DNA of 64,000 bases from NCBI RefSeq assembly GCF_019039255.1, contig NZ_CP077062.1, positions 186,001 through 250,000 on the forward strand, given 5' to 3'. This document shows positions 15,920-24,422 of the stretch, piece by piece. Under the pieces are notes generated by a model. That model did no database searches. It saw only the letters and a program-made list of their open reading frames with translations, and was not told the DNA's origin. Numbering within the stretch: position 1 is the first letter of the stretch; every line of letters begins with the position of its first letter. The stretch is from Nocardioides panacis. GTDB lineage: Bacteria; Actinomycetota; Actinomycetes; Propionibacteriales; Nocardioidaceae. Made by a program: the position numbers and the translations under genes.

Positions 15920-16893
15920 GCGTCGCCGACGTCGCCAGCCGGATCCAGCAGATCCAGGGCCAGATCGCGCTGCTCTCGCCGAGCACCACTGCCAGCCCCG
16001 CCTCCAGCGCCGCGTTCGCCAGCGCGCTCGCGGGCGCGACCGGAGCCACCGGCGACACCACCGTGTCGGCCGACCTCTCCGGCGCGGCCACCACAGGCGC
16101 CTCGACGGGCGGCCAGGCGGTCGTCGACGAGGCCGAGAAGTACCTCGGCGTGCCCTACGTCTGGGGCGGCACCAACCCGGCGACCGGCCTGGACTGCTCG
16201 GGCCTGGTGCAGCACGTCTACGAGAAGTTCGGCGTCGACCTGCCCCGCGTCTCCTACCAGCAGGCCACCGCCGGCACCCAGGTCGCCAGCCTGGCCGAGG
16301 CCCAGCCGGGTGACATCCTGGCGTTCGGCAGCCCGGTGCACCACGTCGCGATCTACATGGGCGACGACAAGATGATCGAGGCGCCGCGGCCCGGCAAGAA
16401 CGTGCAGGTCTCCCCGGTCTACGAGACCCCCACCCACATCCGCCGGGTGCTCCCGGAGACCGCGGCCGCCACGGCGACCGGTGTCGCCGGCCCGGGCACG
16501 GTCGCCGGCTCCACGCCGTACGCCTCGCTGTTCTCCGGAGCCGCGCAGAAGTACGGCGTCCCGGCCACCCTGCTCGCCGCGGTGGCGCACCAGGAGTCCG
16601 GCTTCGACGCGAGCGCCACCAGCCCGGCCGGTGCGCAGGGCCTGATGCAGCTGATGCCGGCGACCGCCCGCGGTCTCGGCGTCAACCCGCTCGACCCGGC
16701 CCAGGCGGTCGACGGGGCCGCCAAGCTGCTGCGCGGGCTGATCGGGGAGTTCGGCACGGTCGACAAGGCGCTGGCCGCCTACAACGCCGGCCCCGGCGCC
16801 GTGCACCGCTACAACGGCATCCCGCCCTACGCCGAGACCCGCCGCTACGTGCCCGCAGTCCTCGCCTACCAGAAGGTCCTGGAGAACGCATGA
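15916..16893 (+). CDS. Dual peptidoglycan hydrolase: NlpC/P60 peptidase plus lytic transglycosylase
   Basis: This 325-residue cytoplasm-start protein has no obvious signal peptide. After a FliE/FlgJ-like 60-residue leader comes an NlpC/P60 (C40) domain (about 65-178): YLGVPYVWGGTNP, then GLDCSGLVQH with catalytic Cys94, and HHVAIYMG with His143. A lytic transglycosylase (SLT) domain (about 200-320) follows: AHQESGF with Glu227, AQGLMQLMPATA, and AYNAGPGAV. Its location between fliJ and fliK, with overlapping stops and starts on both sides, argues that it opens the wall for the rod or hook, probably exported by the flagellar apparatus itself. It would play the role of FlgJ of proteobacteria. 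Confidence 0.9.
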   Translation: MSVADVASRIQQIQGQIALLSPSTTASPASSAAFASALAGATGATGDTTVSADLSGAATTGASTGGQAVVDEAEKYLGVPYVWGGTNPATGLDCSGLVQHVYEKFGVDLPRVSYQQATAGTQVASLAEAQPGDILAFGSPVHHVAIYMGDDKMIEAPRPGKNVQVSPVYETPTHIRRVLPETAAATATGVAGPGTVAGSTPYASLFSGAAQKYGVPATLLAAVAHQESGFDASATSPAGAQGLMQLMPATARGLGVNPLDPAQAVDGAAKLLRGLIGEFGTVDKALAAYNAGPGAVHRYNGIPPYAETRRYVPAVLAYQKVLENA

Positions 16894-18164
16894 CGATCAC
16901 CCCGCTCGCGCCGGCCCCGGCCGCACCGGCCCCGGGCAGCACGCCCACGTCGGCCGGCCGGCCCGGCAGCGCGGCGGCCGCCCTCTTCGGGCTGCTCGTC
17001 GACCAGCACCTGGGCACCGCCGAGGGAGCTGCGCCCGACCCGGCGGCCGCCTCCGCCACCGCGGCCAGCGCGGCGACCGCCCCGGCGACCACCCCGGCCA
17101 CCGTGCCGGCGGCCGGTCCCGCCGGCACCCCCCTCGCCGTCCCGGCCGCCGTCACCGGCGCCGCGGGTGACACGGTCGAGGAGGACGCGGACGACACGGC
17201 CGCCGACGCCGACGGATCCACCCCCACAGCTCCCGACGCCACGGCGTCGGGTGGGCTCGCCGCCCTCGCCGGGTTCCCGGTGGTCGCACTCCCGGTCCTC
17301 TCCCAGACCGCGACCCCCACCCAGGGCGGGCACGACGAGCCGGCTGGTTCCCGCTCGGAGGCGTCGGGCACCGTCGACGCCTCCGAGCCCACCGGTGCCA
17401 CCGTCACCTCCGCGGTCGGCACGGACCCGGCGACCGCTGTCGTCACCGGGCAGTCCAGCGCCGCGACCCCCGACCAGGCCATCACCCAGACCACCGGGGC
17501 GCCGGTCGTGGACCCGTCCGCCACGGCCCCGGCCCCGTCCGCCTCGTCGGCCGCTGGTGTCTCCGCCGCCGGCCTCACCCCGGTGGTCGCGACCACGACC
17601 ACGGGCGGGACGACCGCGACGCCGGCCCCGGCGGACGCGGCCACCCGCTCCGCGGTGCTCGACCAGGTGCTCCCCGCCCTCCCGCGCGTCGTGCTCCGCG
17701 GCGACGGCACCTCCCGGCTCACGCTGAAGCTGCACCCGGCCGATCTCGGCGAGGTGCACGTCACCGTGACCGTCCGCGGTCAGGAGGTCGACGTCACGCT
17801 GGCGGCCGGCGCCCGGGCCCGCGAGGCGCTCAGCGAAGGCTCCTCCCGGCTGCGCGGCCTGCTCGAGGGCATCGGCCACACCACCGGCCAGGTGGTGCTG
17901 CGCGACCTGCCCGGCGGCTCCGCCCCGGTCCAGCCGGCCGTCGGGCAGCAGCCCGCGGGCACCGGTCCGCACGCCGGCGGCCAGTCGTCCGGCCAGGCCG
18001 GCGGACAGGGCCAGGCCGACGACCGGGGGCAGGGCTTCGGCCGCCCCGCCGGGCTCGACGGCGGCCCCGCCGGCCGCGAGGGCGACTCCTCCACCCACCT
18101 GCGTCCGTCCGGGACCGTACGGCACCAGCCGTCGGCCGCGGCCGGCATCGACGTCACGATCTGA
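16890..18164 (+). CDS. fliK: Flagellar hook-length control protein FliK
   Basis: FliK measures the hook and switches export specificity at FlhB. The protein has 424 residues. About 240 residues are Ala/Pro/Thr-rich low-complexity, as in other FliK proteins. The conserved Flg_hook domain follows at about 270-345: SRLTLKLHPADLGEVHVTVT, then VDVTLAAGARAREAL, SRLRGLLEGIGH. A Gly/Gln-rich tail ends the protein. It is followed 11 bases later by flgD, the hook scaffold. Confidence 0.9.
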   Translation: MTITPLAPAPAAPAPGSTPTSAGRPGSAAAALFGLLVDQHLGTAEGAAPDPAAASATAASAATAPATTPATVPAAGPAGTPLAVPAAVTGAAGDTVEEDADDTAADADGSTPTAPDATASGGLAALAGFPVVALPVLSQTATPTQGGHDEPAGSRSEASGTVDASEPTGATVTSAVGTDPATAVVTGQSSAATPDQAITQTTGAPVVDPSATAPAPSASSAAGVSAAGLTPVVATTTTGGTTATPAPADAATRSAVLDQVLPALPRVVLRGDGTSRLTLKLHPADLGEVHVTVTVRGQEVDVTLAAGARAREALSEGSSRLRGLLEGIGHTTGQVVLRDLPGGSAPVQPAVGQQPAGTGPHAGGQSSGQAGGQGQADDRGQGFGRPAGLDGGPAGREGDSSTHLRPSGTVRHQPSAAAGIDVTI

Positions 18165-18175
18165 AGGGCAACCAC

Positions 18176-18613
18176 ATGAGTGTCTCCTCCACCGAGGGTG
18201 TCGGGACGTCGTACTTCGGTACGCCGGCCACCACCCAGACCAGCGGCACCGGCAGCACCGGCACCTCGACGACCGACGTGAACAAGGACATGTTCTTGAA
18301 GCTGATGGTCGCCCAGCTGAAGAACCAGGACCCGATGAACCCCACGGACTCCTCGCAGTTCCTGGCCCAGACGGCGCAGTTCACCTCGCTGGAGAAGCTC
18401 GACTCGGTCGCCCAGCAGACCGGGCAGGCGCTCACCGCGCAGATGGCCTTCGGCGCCAGCAGCCTGGTCGGCCGCTCGGTCACCTACTCCGACGCGGACG
18501 GCGTCGAGACCGCAGGCAAGGTCGACTCCGTCCGCTTCACCGCCACCGGACCCGTTCTCGGAGTCGGCGGTGCCGAGGTAGCCCTCGCCAGCGTCGTCAA
18601 GGTCCAGTCCTGA
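18176..18613 (+). CDS. flgD: Flagellar hook capping protein FlgD
   Basis: FlgD caps the growing hook. This 145-residue, short form contains the FlgD N-terminal core KDMFLKLMVAQLKNQDPMNP and SSQFLAQTAQFTSLEKLDSV. After that it keeps only a reduced C-terminal part (LVGRSVTYSD, VDSVRFTATGPVLGVGG). Proteobacterial FlgD has a further Tudor/Fn3 domain that is absent here, as in several Gram-positives. It lies between fliK and the hook gene. Confidence 0.93.
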   Translation: MSVSSTEGVGTSYFGTPATTQTSGTGSTGTSTTDVNKDMFLKLMVAQLKNQDPMNPTDSSQFLAQTAQFTSLEKLDSVAQQTGQALTAQMAFGASSLVGRSVTYSDADGVETAGKVDSVRFTATGPVLGVGGAEVALASVVKVQS

Positions 18614-18685
18614 CCCACCCCTAGCCCCGCCCGACTCCACACCGGCCTCGCCCGAGGCCACCGGCCTTCCTCGAAGGGAACCACC

Positions 18686-19537
18686 ATGCTTCGCTCGCTC
18701 TTCTCCGCGATCAGCGGCCTCCGCGCCAACCAGTTCATGCTCGACGTCACCGGCAACAACATCGCCAACGCCAACACGGTCGGCTACAAGGCCAGCAACG
18801 TGGTGTTCCAGGACACGCTCAGCCAGATGCTCACCGGGGGTGCCGCCCCGAACGCGAACAGCGGCGGTACGAACCCGATCCAGGTCGGGCTCGGCGTGCA
18901 GGTCGGCGGGGTCTCCTCGAACTTCGGCCAGGGCTCGGCCCAGGTGACCGGCAAGGCGACCAACCTGATGATCGCCGGCGACGGCTTCTTCACCGTGCAG
19001 CGCAACGGCGAGAACCTCTTCACCCGGGCCGGTGCCTTCGACTTCGACTCGGTCGGCAACCTGGTGACCCCGGACGGCGACATCGTCCAGGGCTACGCCG
19101 CGGACGCGACCGGCGCGATCACCGCGTCCGGCACGCCGACCGACATCAGCATCCCGGACGTGGCCACCGAGAACGCCACGAACCCGCTGAAGTCCTACAA
19201 CATCGGCCCGGACGGCGTGATCACCGGCGTGTTCAGCGACGGCACCAAGCGCCCGCTGTTCCAGATCGCGCTGGCCAACTTCGCCAACCCGGGCGGCCTG
19301 GACAAGATCGGCGACACCTCGTTCCGGTCCAGCACCAACTCCGGCGCGATCCAGTACGGCGCCCCGGCGACCGGCCGCCGCGGCGCGATCACCGGCGGCC
19401 AGCTGGAGATGTCGAACGTCGACCTGGCCCAGGAGTTCACCAACCTGATCATCGCCCAGCGTGGCTTCCAGGCCACCTCGCGCGTGATCACCACCTCGGA
19501 CCAGGTGCTCGAGGAGCTCGTCAACATCAAGCGCTGA
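18686..19537 (+). CDS. flgE: Flagellar hook protein FlgE (FlgE/F/G family)
   Basis: This is the only hook/distal-rod-type protein in the window, 283 residues. The N-terminal motif is LFSAISGLRANQFMLDVTGNNIANANTVGYK in content. The middle FlgE/F/G part is LMIAGDGFFTV with LFTRAGAFDFDSVGNL. The C-terminal motif is DLAQEFTNLIIAQRGFQATSRV. Being after flgD favours FlgE; the length is close to FlgG (about 260), so one gene could serve both. AAGGGAACC precedes the ATG. A 7-bp palindromic hairpin (GGCCTCG/CGAGGCC, 18644-18659) lies in the gap before it. Confidence 0.88.
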   Translation: MLRSLFSAISGLRANQFMLDVTGNNIANANTVGYKASNVVFQDTLSQMLTGGAAPNANSGGTNPIQVGLGVQVGGVSSNFGQGSAQVTGKATNLMIAGDGFFTVQRNGENLFTRAGAFDFDSVGNLVTPDGDIVQGYAADATGAITASGTPTDISIPDVATENATNPLKSYNIGPDGVITGVFSDGTKRPLFQIALANFANPGGLDKIGDTSFRSSTNSGAIQYGAPATGRRGAITGGQLEMSNVDLAQEFTNLIIAQRGFQATSRVITTSDQVLEELVNIKR

Positions 19538-19550
19538 CGCAGGAGGGCGT

Positions 19551-19582
19551 CCCGCCCGGCGGACCACGGTCCGCCGGACGGG
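19551..19582 (+). terminator. Hairpin terminator after flgE
   Basis: Arms 19551-19565 and 19568-19582 pair over 15 positions with one mismatch, 13 bases after the flgE stop. It separates the flgB-flgE operon from the promoter at 19596. Confidence 0.7.
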
Positions 19583-19595
19583 CACCCCCGAACCC

Positions 19596-19623
19596 TTCAG
19601 GTCCGGAGCTCTCCGGCCGATGA
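19596..19623 (+). promoter_or_regulatory. Probable FliA-type promoter of flbD-mot-fli operon
   Basis: TTCA (19596-19599; the consensus has CTCA), 16 bases, then GCCGATGA (19616-19623), 57 bases before the flbD ATG. The -10-like box is excellent and the spacing identical to the other sites; the -35-like box has one mismatch. It rules out a start codon at 19620. Confidence 0.6.
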
Positions 19624-19679
19624 GAACAGCGCAGGCCAAGGACGGCCTCCGCGCTCGACCGCACAAGGATGGTGCACAG

Positions 19680-19946
19680 ATGATCTCGCTCACCCGTCTC
19701 ACGGGGGCCCCGTTCGCCCTCAACCCGGATCTGGTGGAGCGCGTCGACTGCACCCCGGACACGGTCATCACCCTCGTCGACGGCACGAAGTACCTCGTGT
19801 CCGAGTCGCTCGACGACGTCGTCGACACGGTCCTGGACTTCCGCGCCCGGATCATCGCCACGGCGAGCGCCTTCGAGCGCAACGAGGCCACCACCGCGCG
19901 TCGCAGCCGCCTCACCTCCGTCCCGCTCGAGCCGAGGACCGTCTGA
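19680..19946 (+). CDS. flbD: FlbD-family flagellar protein
   Basis: Flagellar FlbD-family proteins are small proteins of unclear function found next to motA in Gram-positive and spirochaete flagellar operons (not the Caulobacter response regulator of the same name). Residues 1-60 match the family: MISLTRLTGAPFALNPDLVE, VDCTPDTVITLVDGTKYLV, SESLDDVVD. A C-terminal Arg/Thr-rich tail follows, for 88 residues in all. The start is ATG 19680, because upstream ATGs overlap the promoter. The stop overlaps the motA start by one base. Confidence 0.88.
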   Translation: MISLTRLTGAPFALNPDLVERVDCTPDTVITLVDGTKYLVSESLDDVVDTVLDFRARIIATASAFERNEATTARRSRLTSVPLEPRTV

Positions 19947-20719
19947 TGGACAAGGCAGCCCTGATCGGGGTGGGCGGTGGTCTCGGGATCATCATCGCCG
20001 CGAACGTCCTGGAGGGCGGCAACCCCGCCTCCCTGCTGATCCTCCCCGCGATGCTCCTGGTCTTCGGCGGCACCATCGGTGCCGCGGTCGCCGGCGGCAC
20101 GATGGACGACACCAAGGCAGCCGTCAAGGCGCTGGTGCGGGCGTTCACCTGGAAGCCCTCGCCCGCCGGCGAGCTGGTCCCGGTCGTGGTGAAGCTGGCC
20201 GACAAGGCCCGCCGCGAGGGCCTGCTGACCCTGGAGGACGCGCTCGCCGACGTCGACGACGACTTCCTCAAGCGGGGCGTGAGCCTCGCCGTGGACGGCA
20301 CCGACCCCGAGGAGCTCCGCGAGATCCTCGAGTCCGAGGTGCACGCGAAGAAGGCCGCAGACAAGCACGCCGCCAAGTTCTTCAACGACATGGGCGGCTA
20401 CGCCCCGACGATCGGCATCATCGGCACCGTCATGGGCCTGGTGCACGTGCTGGAGAACCTGTCCCAGCCCGACAAGCTCGGCCACCTGATCGCGGGCGCG
20501 TTCGTGGCCACCCTGTGGGGCGTGATGACCGCGAACATGATCTGGCTGCCCGTGGGCAGCCGGCTCACCCGGCTCAGCCAGATCGAGGCCGCCCGGATGG
20601 AGATGGTCATCGAGGGCGTGCTGGCCGTGCAGGCCGGCGCCAACCCGCGGGTCGTCGCCCAGCGGCTGAACTCGCTGCTGCCGGTGCACGAGCGCGACGT
20701 CGAGCAGAAGGCCGCCTGA
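19946..20719 (+). CDS. motA: Flagellar motor stator protein MotA
   Basis: MotA is the proton-channel stator subunit that pushes on FliG. The protein has 257 residues and four membrane helices: two near the start (LIGVGGGLGIIIAANVL, LLILPAMLLVFGGTIGAAVAGG), and two around 155-205 (GYAPTIGIIGTVMGLVHVL with the channel proline, HLIAGAFVATLWGVMTANMIWLP). The cytoplasmic loop has the RREGLL and ADKHAAKFFNDMGG segments. It is next to motB. Confidence 0.95.
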   Translation: MDKAALIGVGGGLGIIIAANVLEGGNPASLLILPAMLLVFGGTIGAAVAGGTMDDTKAAVKALVRAFTWKPSPAGELVPVVVKLADKARREGLLTLEDALADVDDDFLKRGVSLAVDGTDPEELREILESEVHAKKAADKHAAKFFNDMGGYAPTIGIIGTVMGLVHVLENLSQPDKLGHLIAGAFVATLWGVMTANMIWLPVGSRLTRLSQIEAARMEMVIEGVLAVQAGANPRVVAQRLNSLLPVHERDVEQKAA

Positions 20720-20720
20720 C

Positions 20721-21605
20721 ATGGGCTCTCGACGCAAGCGGGAGGAGGAGCCCGAGGAGCACGGCAACCACGAGCGGTGGCTGGTCAGCTACGCGGACAT
20801 GATGACGCTGCTGATGGTGCTGTTCATCGTGATGTTCGCGATCAGCCAGGTCGACCAGCGCCGGTTCGAGATGCTCAAGGACGGCATGGCCGCCGGGTTC
20901 GGCAACTCCGCGTCGCCCTTCCAGGGCAGCGAGGGGACGATGAGCGCCGACGGCATCAAGCCCCTGGACCCGGTCCGGCCCGACTCGCCCTCGACGGACG
21001 TCGCCAGGAGCGGCGCCCGCGCCGCGGCCGACCGGGCCGCGGCCGCCGACGACAACTACGACAAGGCGGCGAAGGAGGTCACCAGCCTCGAGGCGCTGCA
21101 GAAGCGCATCGAGAAGGCGCTGAGGGCCAAGGGCTACCTCGACGACGTCGCGATGAAGATCGACCAGCGGGGACTGAGCATCAGCCTGGTCTCCCGGCAC
21201 ATCGTCTTCCGGGCCAACGAGGCCGACCTGTCCCCGCGCGGCCAGCAGGTGCTCGACGTGCTGGCGCCGGTGATCCGGTCCCTGCCCAACCACATCGACG
21301 TGGACGGGCACACCAACCAGGTCAAGGTGAAGCCGAAGTACTACCCGACGGACTGGGAGCTCTCGGCCGCCCGGGCGGTGACGGTGCTGCGCTACCTCGA
21401 CGAGCGCGGCGACGTACCCGCCAAGCGGATGGCCGCGGTCGCCTACGGCCACGAGCGTCCCCTGCGCGACCCGGCGCTGCCGGGCGCCGCAGCCCTGAAC
21501 AAGCGCGTCGACCTGGTCGTCGTGTCCGCGGCCCCCGAGGCCGCCCGCAAGCTCTTCCAGACGGTCCTGAGGGACCACCGCAACCCCGCCGGACGAGGAA
21601 CCTGA
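20721..21605 (+). CDS. motB: Flagellar motor stator protein MotB
   Basis: MotB is the peptidoglycan-anchored stator subunit. The protein has 294 residues: a basic/acidic N-terminus, then one membrane helix with the proton-accepting Asp26 in SYADMMTLLMVLFIVMFAIS. An OmpA-like wall-binding domain spans about 150-280 (HIVFRANEADLSPRGQQVLD, IDVDGHTN, WELSAARAVTVLRYL, NKRVDLVV). It lies one base after motA, and fliL follows directly. Confidence 0.95.
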   Translation: MGSRRKREEEPEEHGNHERWLVSYADMMTLLMVLFIVMFAISQVDQRRFEMLKDGMAAGFGNSASPFQGSEGTMSADGIKPLDPVRPDSPSTDVARSGARAAADRAAAADDNYDKAAKEVTSLEALQKRIEKALRAKGYLDDVAMKIDQRGLSISLVSRHIVFRANEADLSPRGQQVLDVLAPVIRSLPNHIDVDGHTNQVKVKPKYYPTDWELSAARAVTVLRYLDERGDVPAKRMAAVAYGHERPLRDPALPGAAALNKRVDLVVVSAAPEAARKLFQTVLRDHRNPAGRGT

Positions 21606-21606
21606 C

Positions 21607-22059
21607 ATGAGTGTCGTCGACATCGCCAAGCCCGCCGCCGAAGCAACCGGCGAGGCGCCCGCCCCGAAGGGCGGCAAGAAGAAGCTGATCCTGATCCTGG
21701 TGGTCGTGCTGGTCGCGGCCGGGGCCGGCTACTGGTTCTTCATGAAGCCCGCCAGCGGCGCCGAGAAGGCCCCCGAGCCCGGCATCGTGGTGAAGCTGGA
21801 CGCGATCCAGATCAACCTCGCCGACGACCACTACCTCAAGGTCGGGATCGCCCTGCAGGCCAGCAAGGACGCGGGGGAGGAGCTCGACGGCAGCAAGGCG
21901 CTGGACGAGACCATCTCCCTGTTCAGCGGCCAGAGCATGGAGGACCTGTCCCGCCGGGCGTTCCGCGACAAGATGAAGAAGAACCTCGAGCACCGCCTGG
22001 ACGAGGCCTACGAGGGCGAGGTGATCGGGGTCTACTTCACGGACTTCGTCAGCCAGTAG
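21607..22059 (+). CDS. fliL: Flagellar basal body-associated protein FliL
   Basis: FliL is a single-pass membrane protein surrounding the stator. The protein has 150 residues: a short Ala/Pro/Lys-rich cytoplasmic leader, a membrane helix at about 28-47 (KKLILILVVVLVAAGAGYWF), and a periplasmic domain with VVKLDAIQINLADDHYLKVGIALQ. It ends with the family pattern of a negatively charged helix and VYFTDFVSQ. It sits between motB and fliM. Confidence 0.92.
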   Translation: MSVVDIAKPAAEATGEAPAPKGGKKKLILILVVVLVAAGAGYWFFMKPASGAEKAPEPGIVVKLDAIQINLADDHYLKVGIALQASKDAGEELDGSKALDETISLFSGQSMEDLSRRAFRDKMKKNLEHRLDEAYEGEVIGVYFTDFVSQ

Positions 22060-22135
22060 CGCTCGACACGACACGCTCGGGGTGGTCTCCGGACCGCCCC
22101 GCCCGCGGCGACGCACAATCCGCCGAAAGATTTTG

Positions 22136-22163
22136 CTCAGGTGACCGGGTCGCCGACCGATAC
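22136..22163 (+). promoter_or_regulatory. Weak FliA-type promoter before fliM
   Basis: CTCA (22136-22139), 16 bases, ACCGATAC (22156-22163). The spacing is exact, and the -10-like box differs only in its first base. It lies in the 111-base gap before fliM but ends only eight bases before GTG 22171, which would give a nearly leaderless mRNA. I therefore rate it below the other sites. Confidence 0.35.
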
Positions 22164-22170
22164 AGGACCC

Positions 22171-23134
22171 GTGACCGACACCAGCACCCCCTCCCGGCGG
22201 GCGGACGCGCCGTCCTCCGAGCGCCGCCGTCGGTCCCGCTCGACCGGTGTGGTGTCGTCCTACGACTTCCGTCGCCCGGTCAACCTGTCGCGGGAGAACT
22301 CGCGCACCCTGCACCTCGTCTTCGAGACCTTCGGCCGCCAGGCGTCCACGGTGCTGACGTCCGCGCTCCGCTCGGTCTGCCACGTCGAGCTCACCTCCGT
22401 GGACCAGGTGGCCTACTCCGACTACGTGGGCTCGCTCGGCGACCCGACGTACATGAGCGTGTTCTCGATGGAGCCGGTGACCCAGAAGGCGGTCCTCGAG
22501 ACCCCGCTCGCGGTCACCATGACCTGCATCGACAACCTGCTCGGCGGCCGGGGGGACCGGACCGCAGCCGGAGCGGCCCCTGACCGACCTGGAGGACGCC
22601 GTCATCGGTCGCCTCTACGAGAAGCTGGTCGACGAGGTGCGGGTCGCCTTCGAGAACCTGGTGCCCCTGGAGCCGACCATCACCGGCGTGGAGTACAGCC
22701 CGCAGCTGGCCCAGGTCGCCGGCGCGTCCGACATGATGATCGTGGCGCGCTTCCTGCTGGTGCGGGGCGTCCACGAGCACCCGCTCTCCCTGTGCATCTC
22801 GTTCTCCGGCCTGCTGCCGTTCCTCAAGGTCGCCGACTCCGCCGACAACGTGAGCGACCGGGACCGTGCCCGCCGCCAGGAGGCCCGCACCCGGCTCACC
22901 GCAGGTCTGCAGGAGATCCCGGTCGACGTGTCCGTGCGGTTCCGCGCGACCGGTGCCGACCCGATGGAGCTCGCCGGCCTGCAGGTCGGCGACGTGGTCC
23001 GGCTCGCGCACCCCTCCCAGGCCCCTCTCGACGTGACCGCTGCCGACGTCGTGTTCGCCCATGCCACCCCCGGCCTGCAGGGGCGGCGTCTCGCCGCCCT
23101 CGTCGTCGCGCCCTCGAACCAGGAGAACTCATGA
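22171..23134 (+). CDS. fliM: Flagellar motor switch protein FliM (one-base frameshift)
   Basis: FliM receives CheY-P and forms the C-ring. The N-terminal part has YDFRRPVNLSRENSRTLHLV and FETFGRQASTVL. After IDNLLGGRG the frame breaks at the run of six G (22550-22555). With five G it continues TGPQPERPLTDLEDAVIGRLY, then VPLEPTITGVEYSPQLAQVA and a SpoA-type C-terminal domain, for 320 residues. The length and both halves are normal, so I read this as an assembly error. GTG 22171 is preferred; GTG 22141 is an alternative. The N-terminal EIDAL-type CheY-binding motif of other FliM proteins is not evident. It overlaps fliN by four bases. Confidence 0.9.
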
Positions 23135-23877
23135 CCACCGCCCAGGTGCCCACCGGCGAGCCGTGGATGCAGGGGCTCGAGGACAACGTCGTCCCCGCAG
23201 CCGCCGCCGTGGCGCAGCTCCTGCCGTCCGCCCAGCCGCTCACCGCGGGCCAGCCGATGACGCCGGCCGACCTCGACCTCGCACCCTGGCCCGCCGCCGG
23301 CGTCGCCTCCCTGTCGACCGGGGCCGGCTCGTCCATCGCCGTGCTGGTCGGCGCCGACCTGACCGACGCGCTCGCCGCCGCCCCCGACGGGGGCCTCGAG
23401 CTCGCCGCCGCGATCCAGCCCGCGCTGGACGCGGCCGCCGACGCCCTGCAGGGTGCCGCCGGAGCGGGTCGCAGCGTCACCGGACCCGAGCTGGCCGCCC
23501 TGGTCTCCCACGCCACGGTCGCCGTGCCGCTCCTCGCCGGCGGCGTGACCGCCGCGGTGCTGGTGCTCACGCTCGACCGTCGCGGCGCGAACCGGCCGTT
23601 CACCTCCCCGGCCGCCCTGGCCAGCGCCGCCCGCGGCGTGGAGCTGCTGCACGGCGTCGCCATGGAGGTCACCGTCGAGCTCGGCCGCACCCGGATGTCG
23701 GTGCGCGAGCTGCTCGCGCTCTGCCCCGGGGACGTCCTCGAGCTGGACCGCGCCGCCGGCAGCCCGGCGGACCTGCTCGTCAACGGCCGGCTCATCGCCC
23801 GCGGTGAGGTGGTCGTCGTCGACGAGGACTTCGCCCTGCGGGTGACCGAGATCGTCGCCCAGTCCAACGCGAGCTGA
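23131..23877 (+). CDS. fliN: Flagellar motor switch protein FliN
   Basis: FliN forms the lower C-ring. The C-terminal SpoA domain is clear (about 175-245): AMEVTVELGRTRMSVRELL, PGDVLELDRAAGSPADLLVN, GRLIARGEVVVVDEDFALRVTEIV. At 248 residues it is longer than simple FliN (100-140). The extra N-terminal 165 residues contain Ala-rich stretches reminiscent of the CheC-like part of FliY, without its clear phosphatase motif. AGGAGAACTC precedes ATG 23131. It overlaps the fliM stop. Confidence 0.92.
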   Translation: MTTAQVPTGEPWMQGLEDNVVPAAAAVAQLLPSAQPLTAGQPMTPADLDLAPWPAAGVASLSTGAGSSIAVLVGADLTDALAAAPDGGLELAAAIQPALDAAADALQGAAGAGRSVTGPELAALVSHATVAVPLLAGGVTAAVLVLTLDRRGANRPFTSPAALASAARGVELLHGVAMEVTVELGRTRMSVRELLALCPGDVLELDRAAGSPADLLVNGRLIARGEVVVVDEDFALRVTEIVAQSNAS

Positions 23878-23879
23878 CC

Positions 23880-24422
23880 GTGCTGGAGCTCGGGGTCCGC
23901 GTCGTCATCAGTCTCGGGGTCGTCCTCGGCCTGTTCTGGACGATCGCCCGCATCGGCTCGCGCAAGGTCGGCGGCCGGGACCGCTCGCTGGTGCGGGTGC
24001 GCAGCCGACAGGCGCTCAGCCGGGGCTCGTCCCTGGCCGTCGTCGAGGTCGGCAGCCGGGTACTGGTCGTCGGCGTCAGCGACGCGGGCGTCCGGCTGCT
24101 CACCGAGCTGGACCCGTTCGAGCTGGAGACCGACGTCTCCGACCTGACCGAGCTGCCCGCCGAGGCCACCGTCCTCCGGGCGGACGCGCCGGCCCGTCCG
24201 CTGTCCCGCCGGGCCACGCGGTCCTCCGGCCGGCCGGCCCGTTCCGCCACTCGCCCCGCGGCCCGGATCGCCCCGCGCCCCGCCACCCGTGCGGCCGACG
24301 ACGCCTCCGCCCTCGGCGGATCGCTGCTCGCCCCCGCCACCTGGAAGCAGGCCTGGTCCGCCGCCACCGGCACCCGGTCGTACGTCGGCACCCACGCGTC
24401 GGTCCCCGGGAGCACCGAGTGA
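23880..24422 (+). CDS. fliO: Flagellar biosynthesis protein FliO
   Basis: FliO assists assembly of the FliP ring. The 180-residue protein has one N-terminal membrane helix (LGVRVVISLGVVLGLFWTIAR). A small beta-rich FliO domain follows (VRVRSRQALSRGSSLAVVEVGSRVLVVGV, then LLTELDP), and after that a long, Arg/Ala-rich, probably disordered tail. Its place between fliN and fliP confirms the call. It starts at GTG 23880, two bases after the fliN stop. Confidence 0.85.
   Translation: MLELGVRVVISLGVVLGLFWTIARIGSRKVGGRDRSLVRVRSRQALSRGSSLAVVEVGSRVLVVGVSDAGVRLLTELDPFELETDVSDLTELPAEATVLRADAPARPLSRRATRSSGRPARSATRPAARIAPRPATRAADDASALGGSLLAPATWKQAWSAATGTRSYVGTHASVPGSTE

Noticed and set aside
19620-19679. 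Earlier ATG (19620) as start of flbD
   Set aside because: It overlaps the -10-like box of the promoter and the extra 20 residues are unlike the family.
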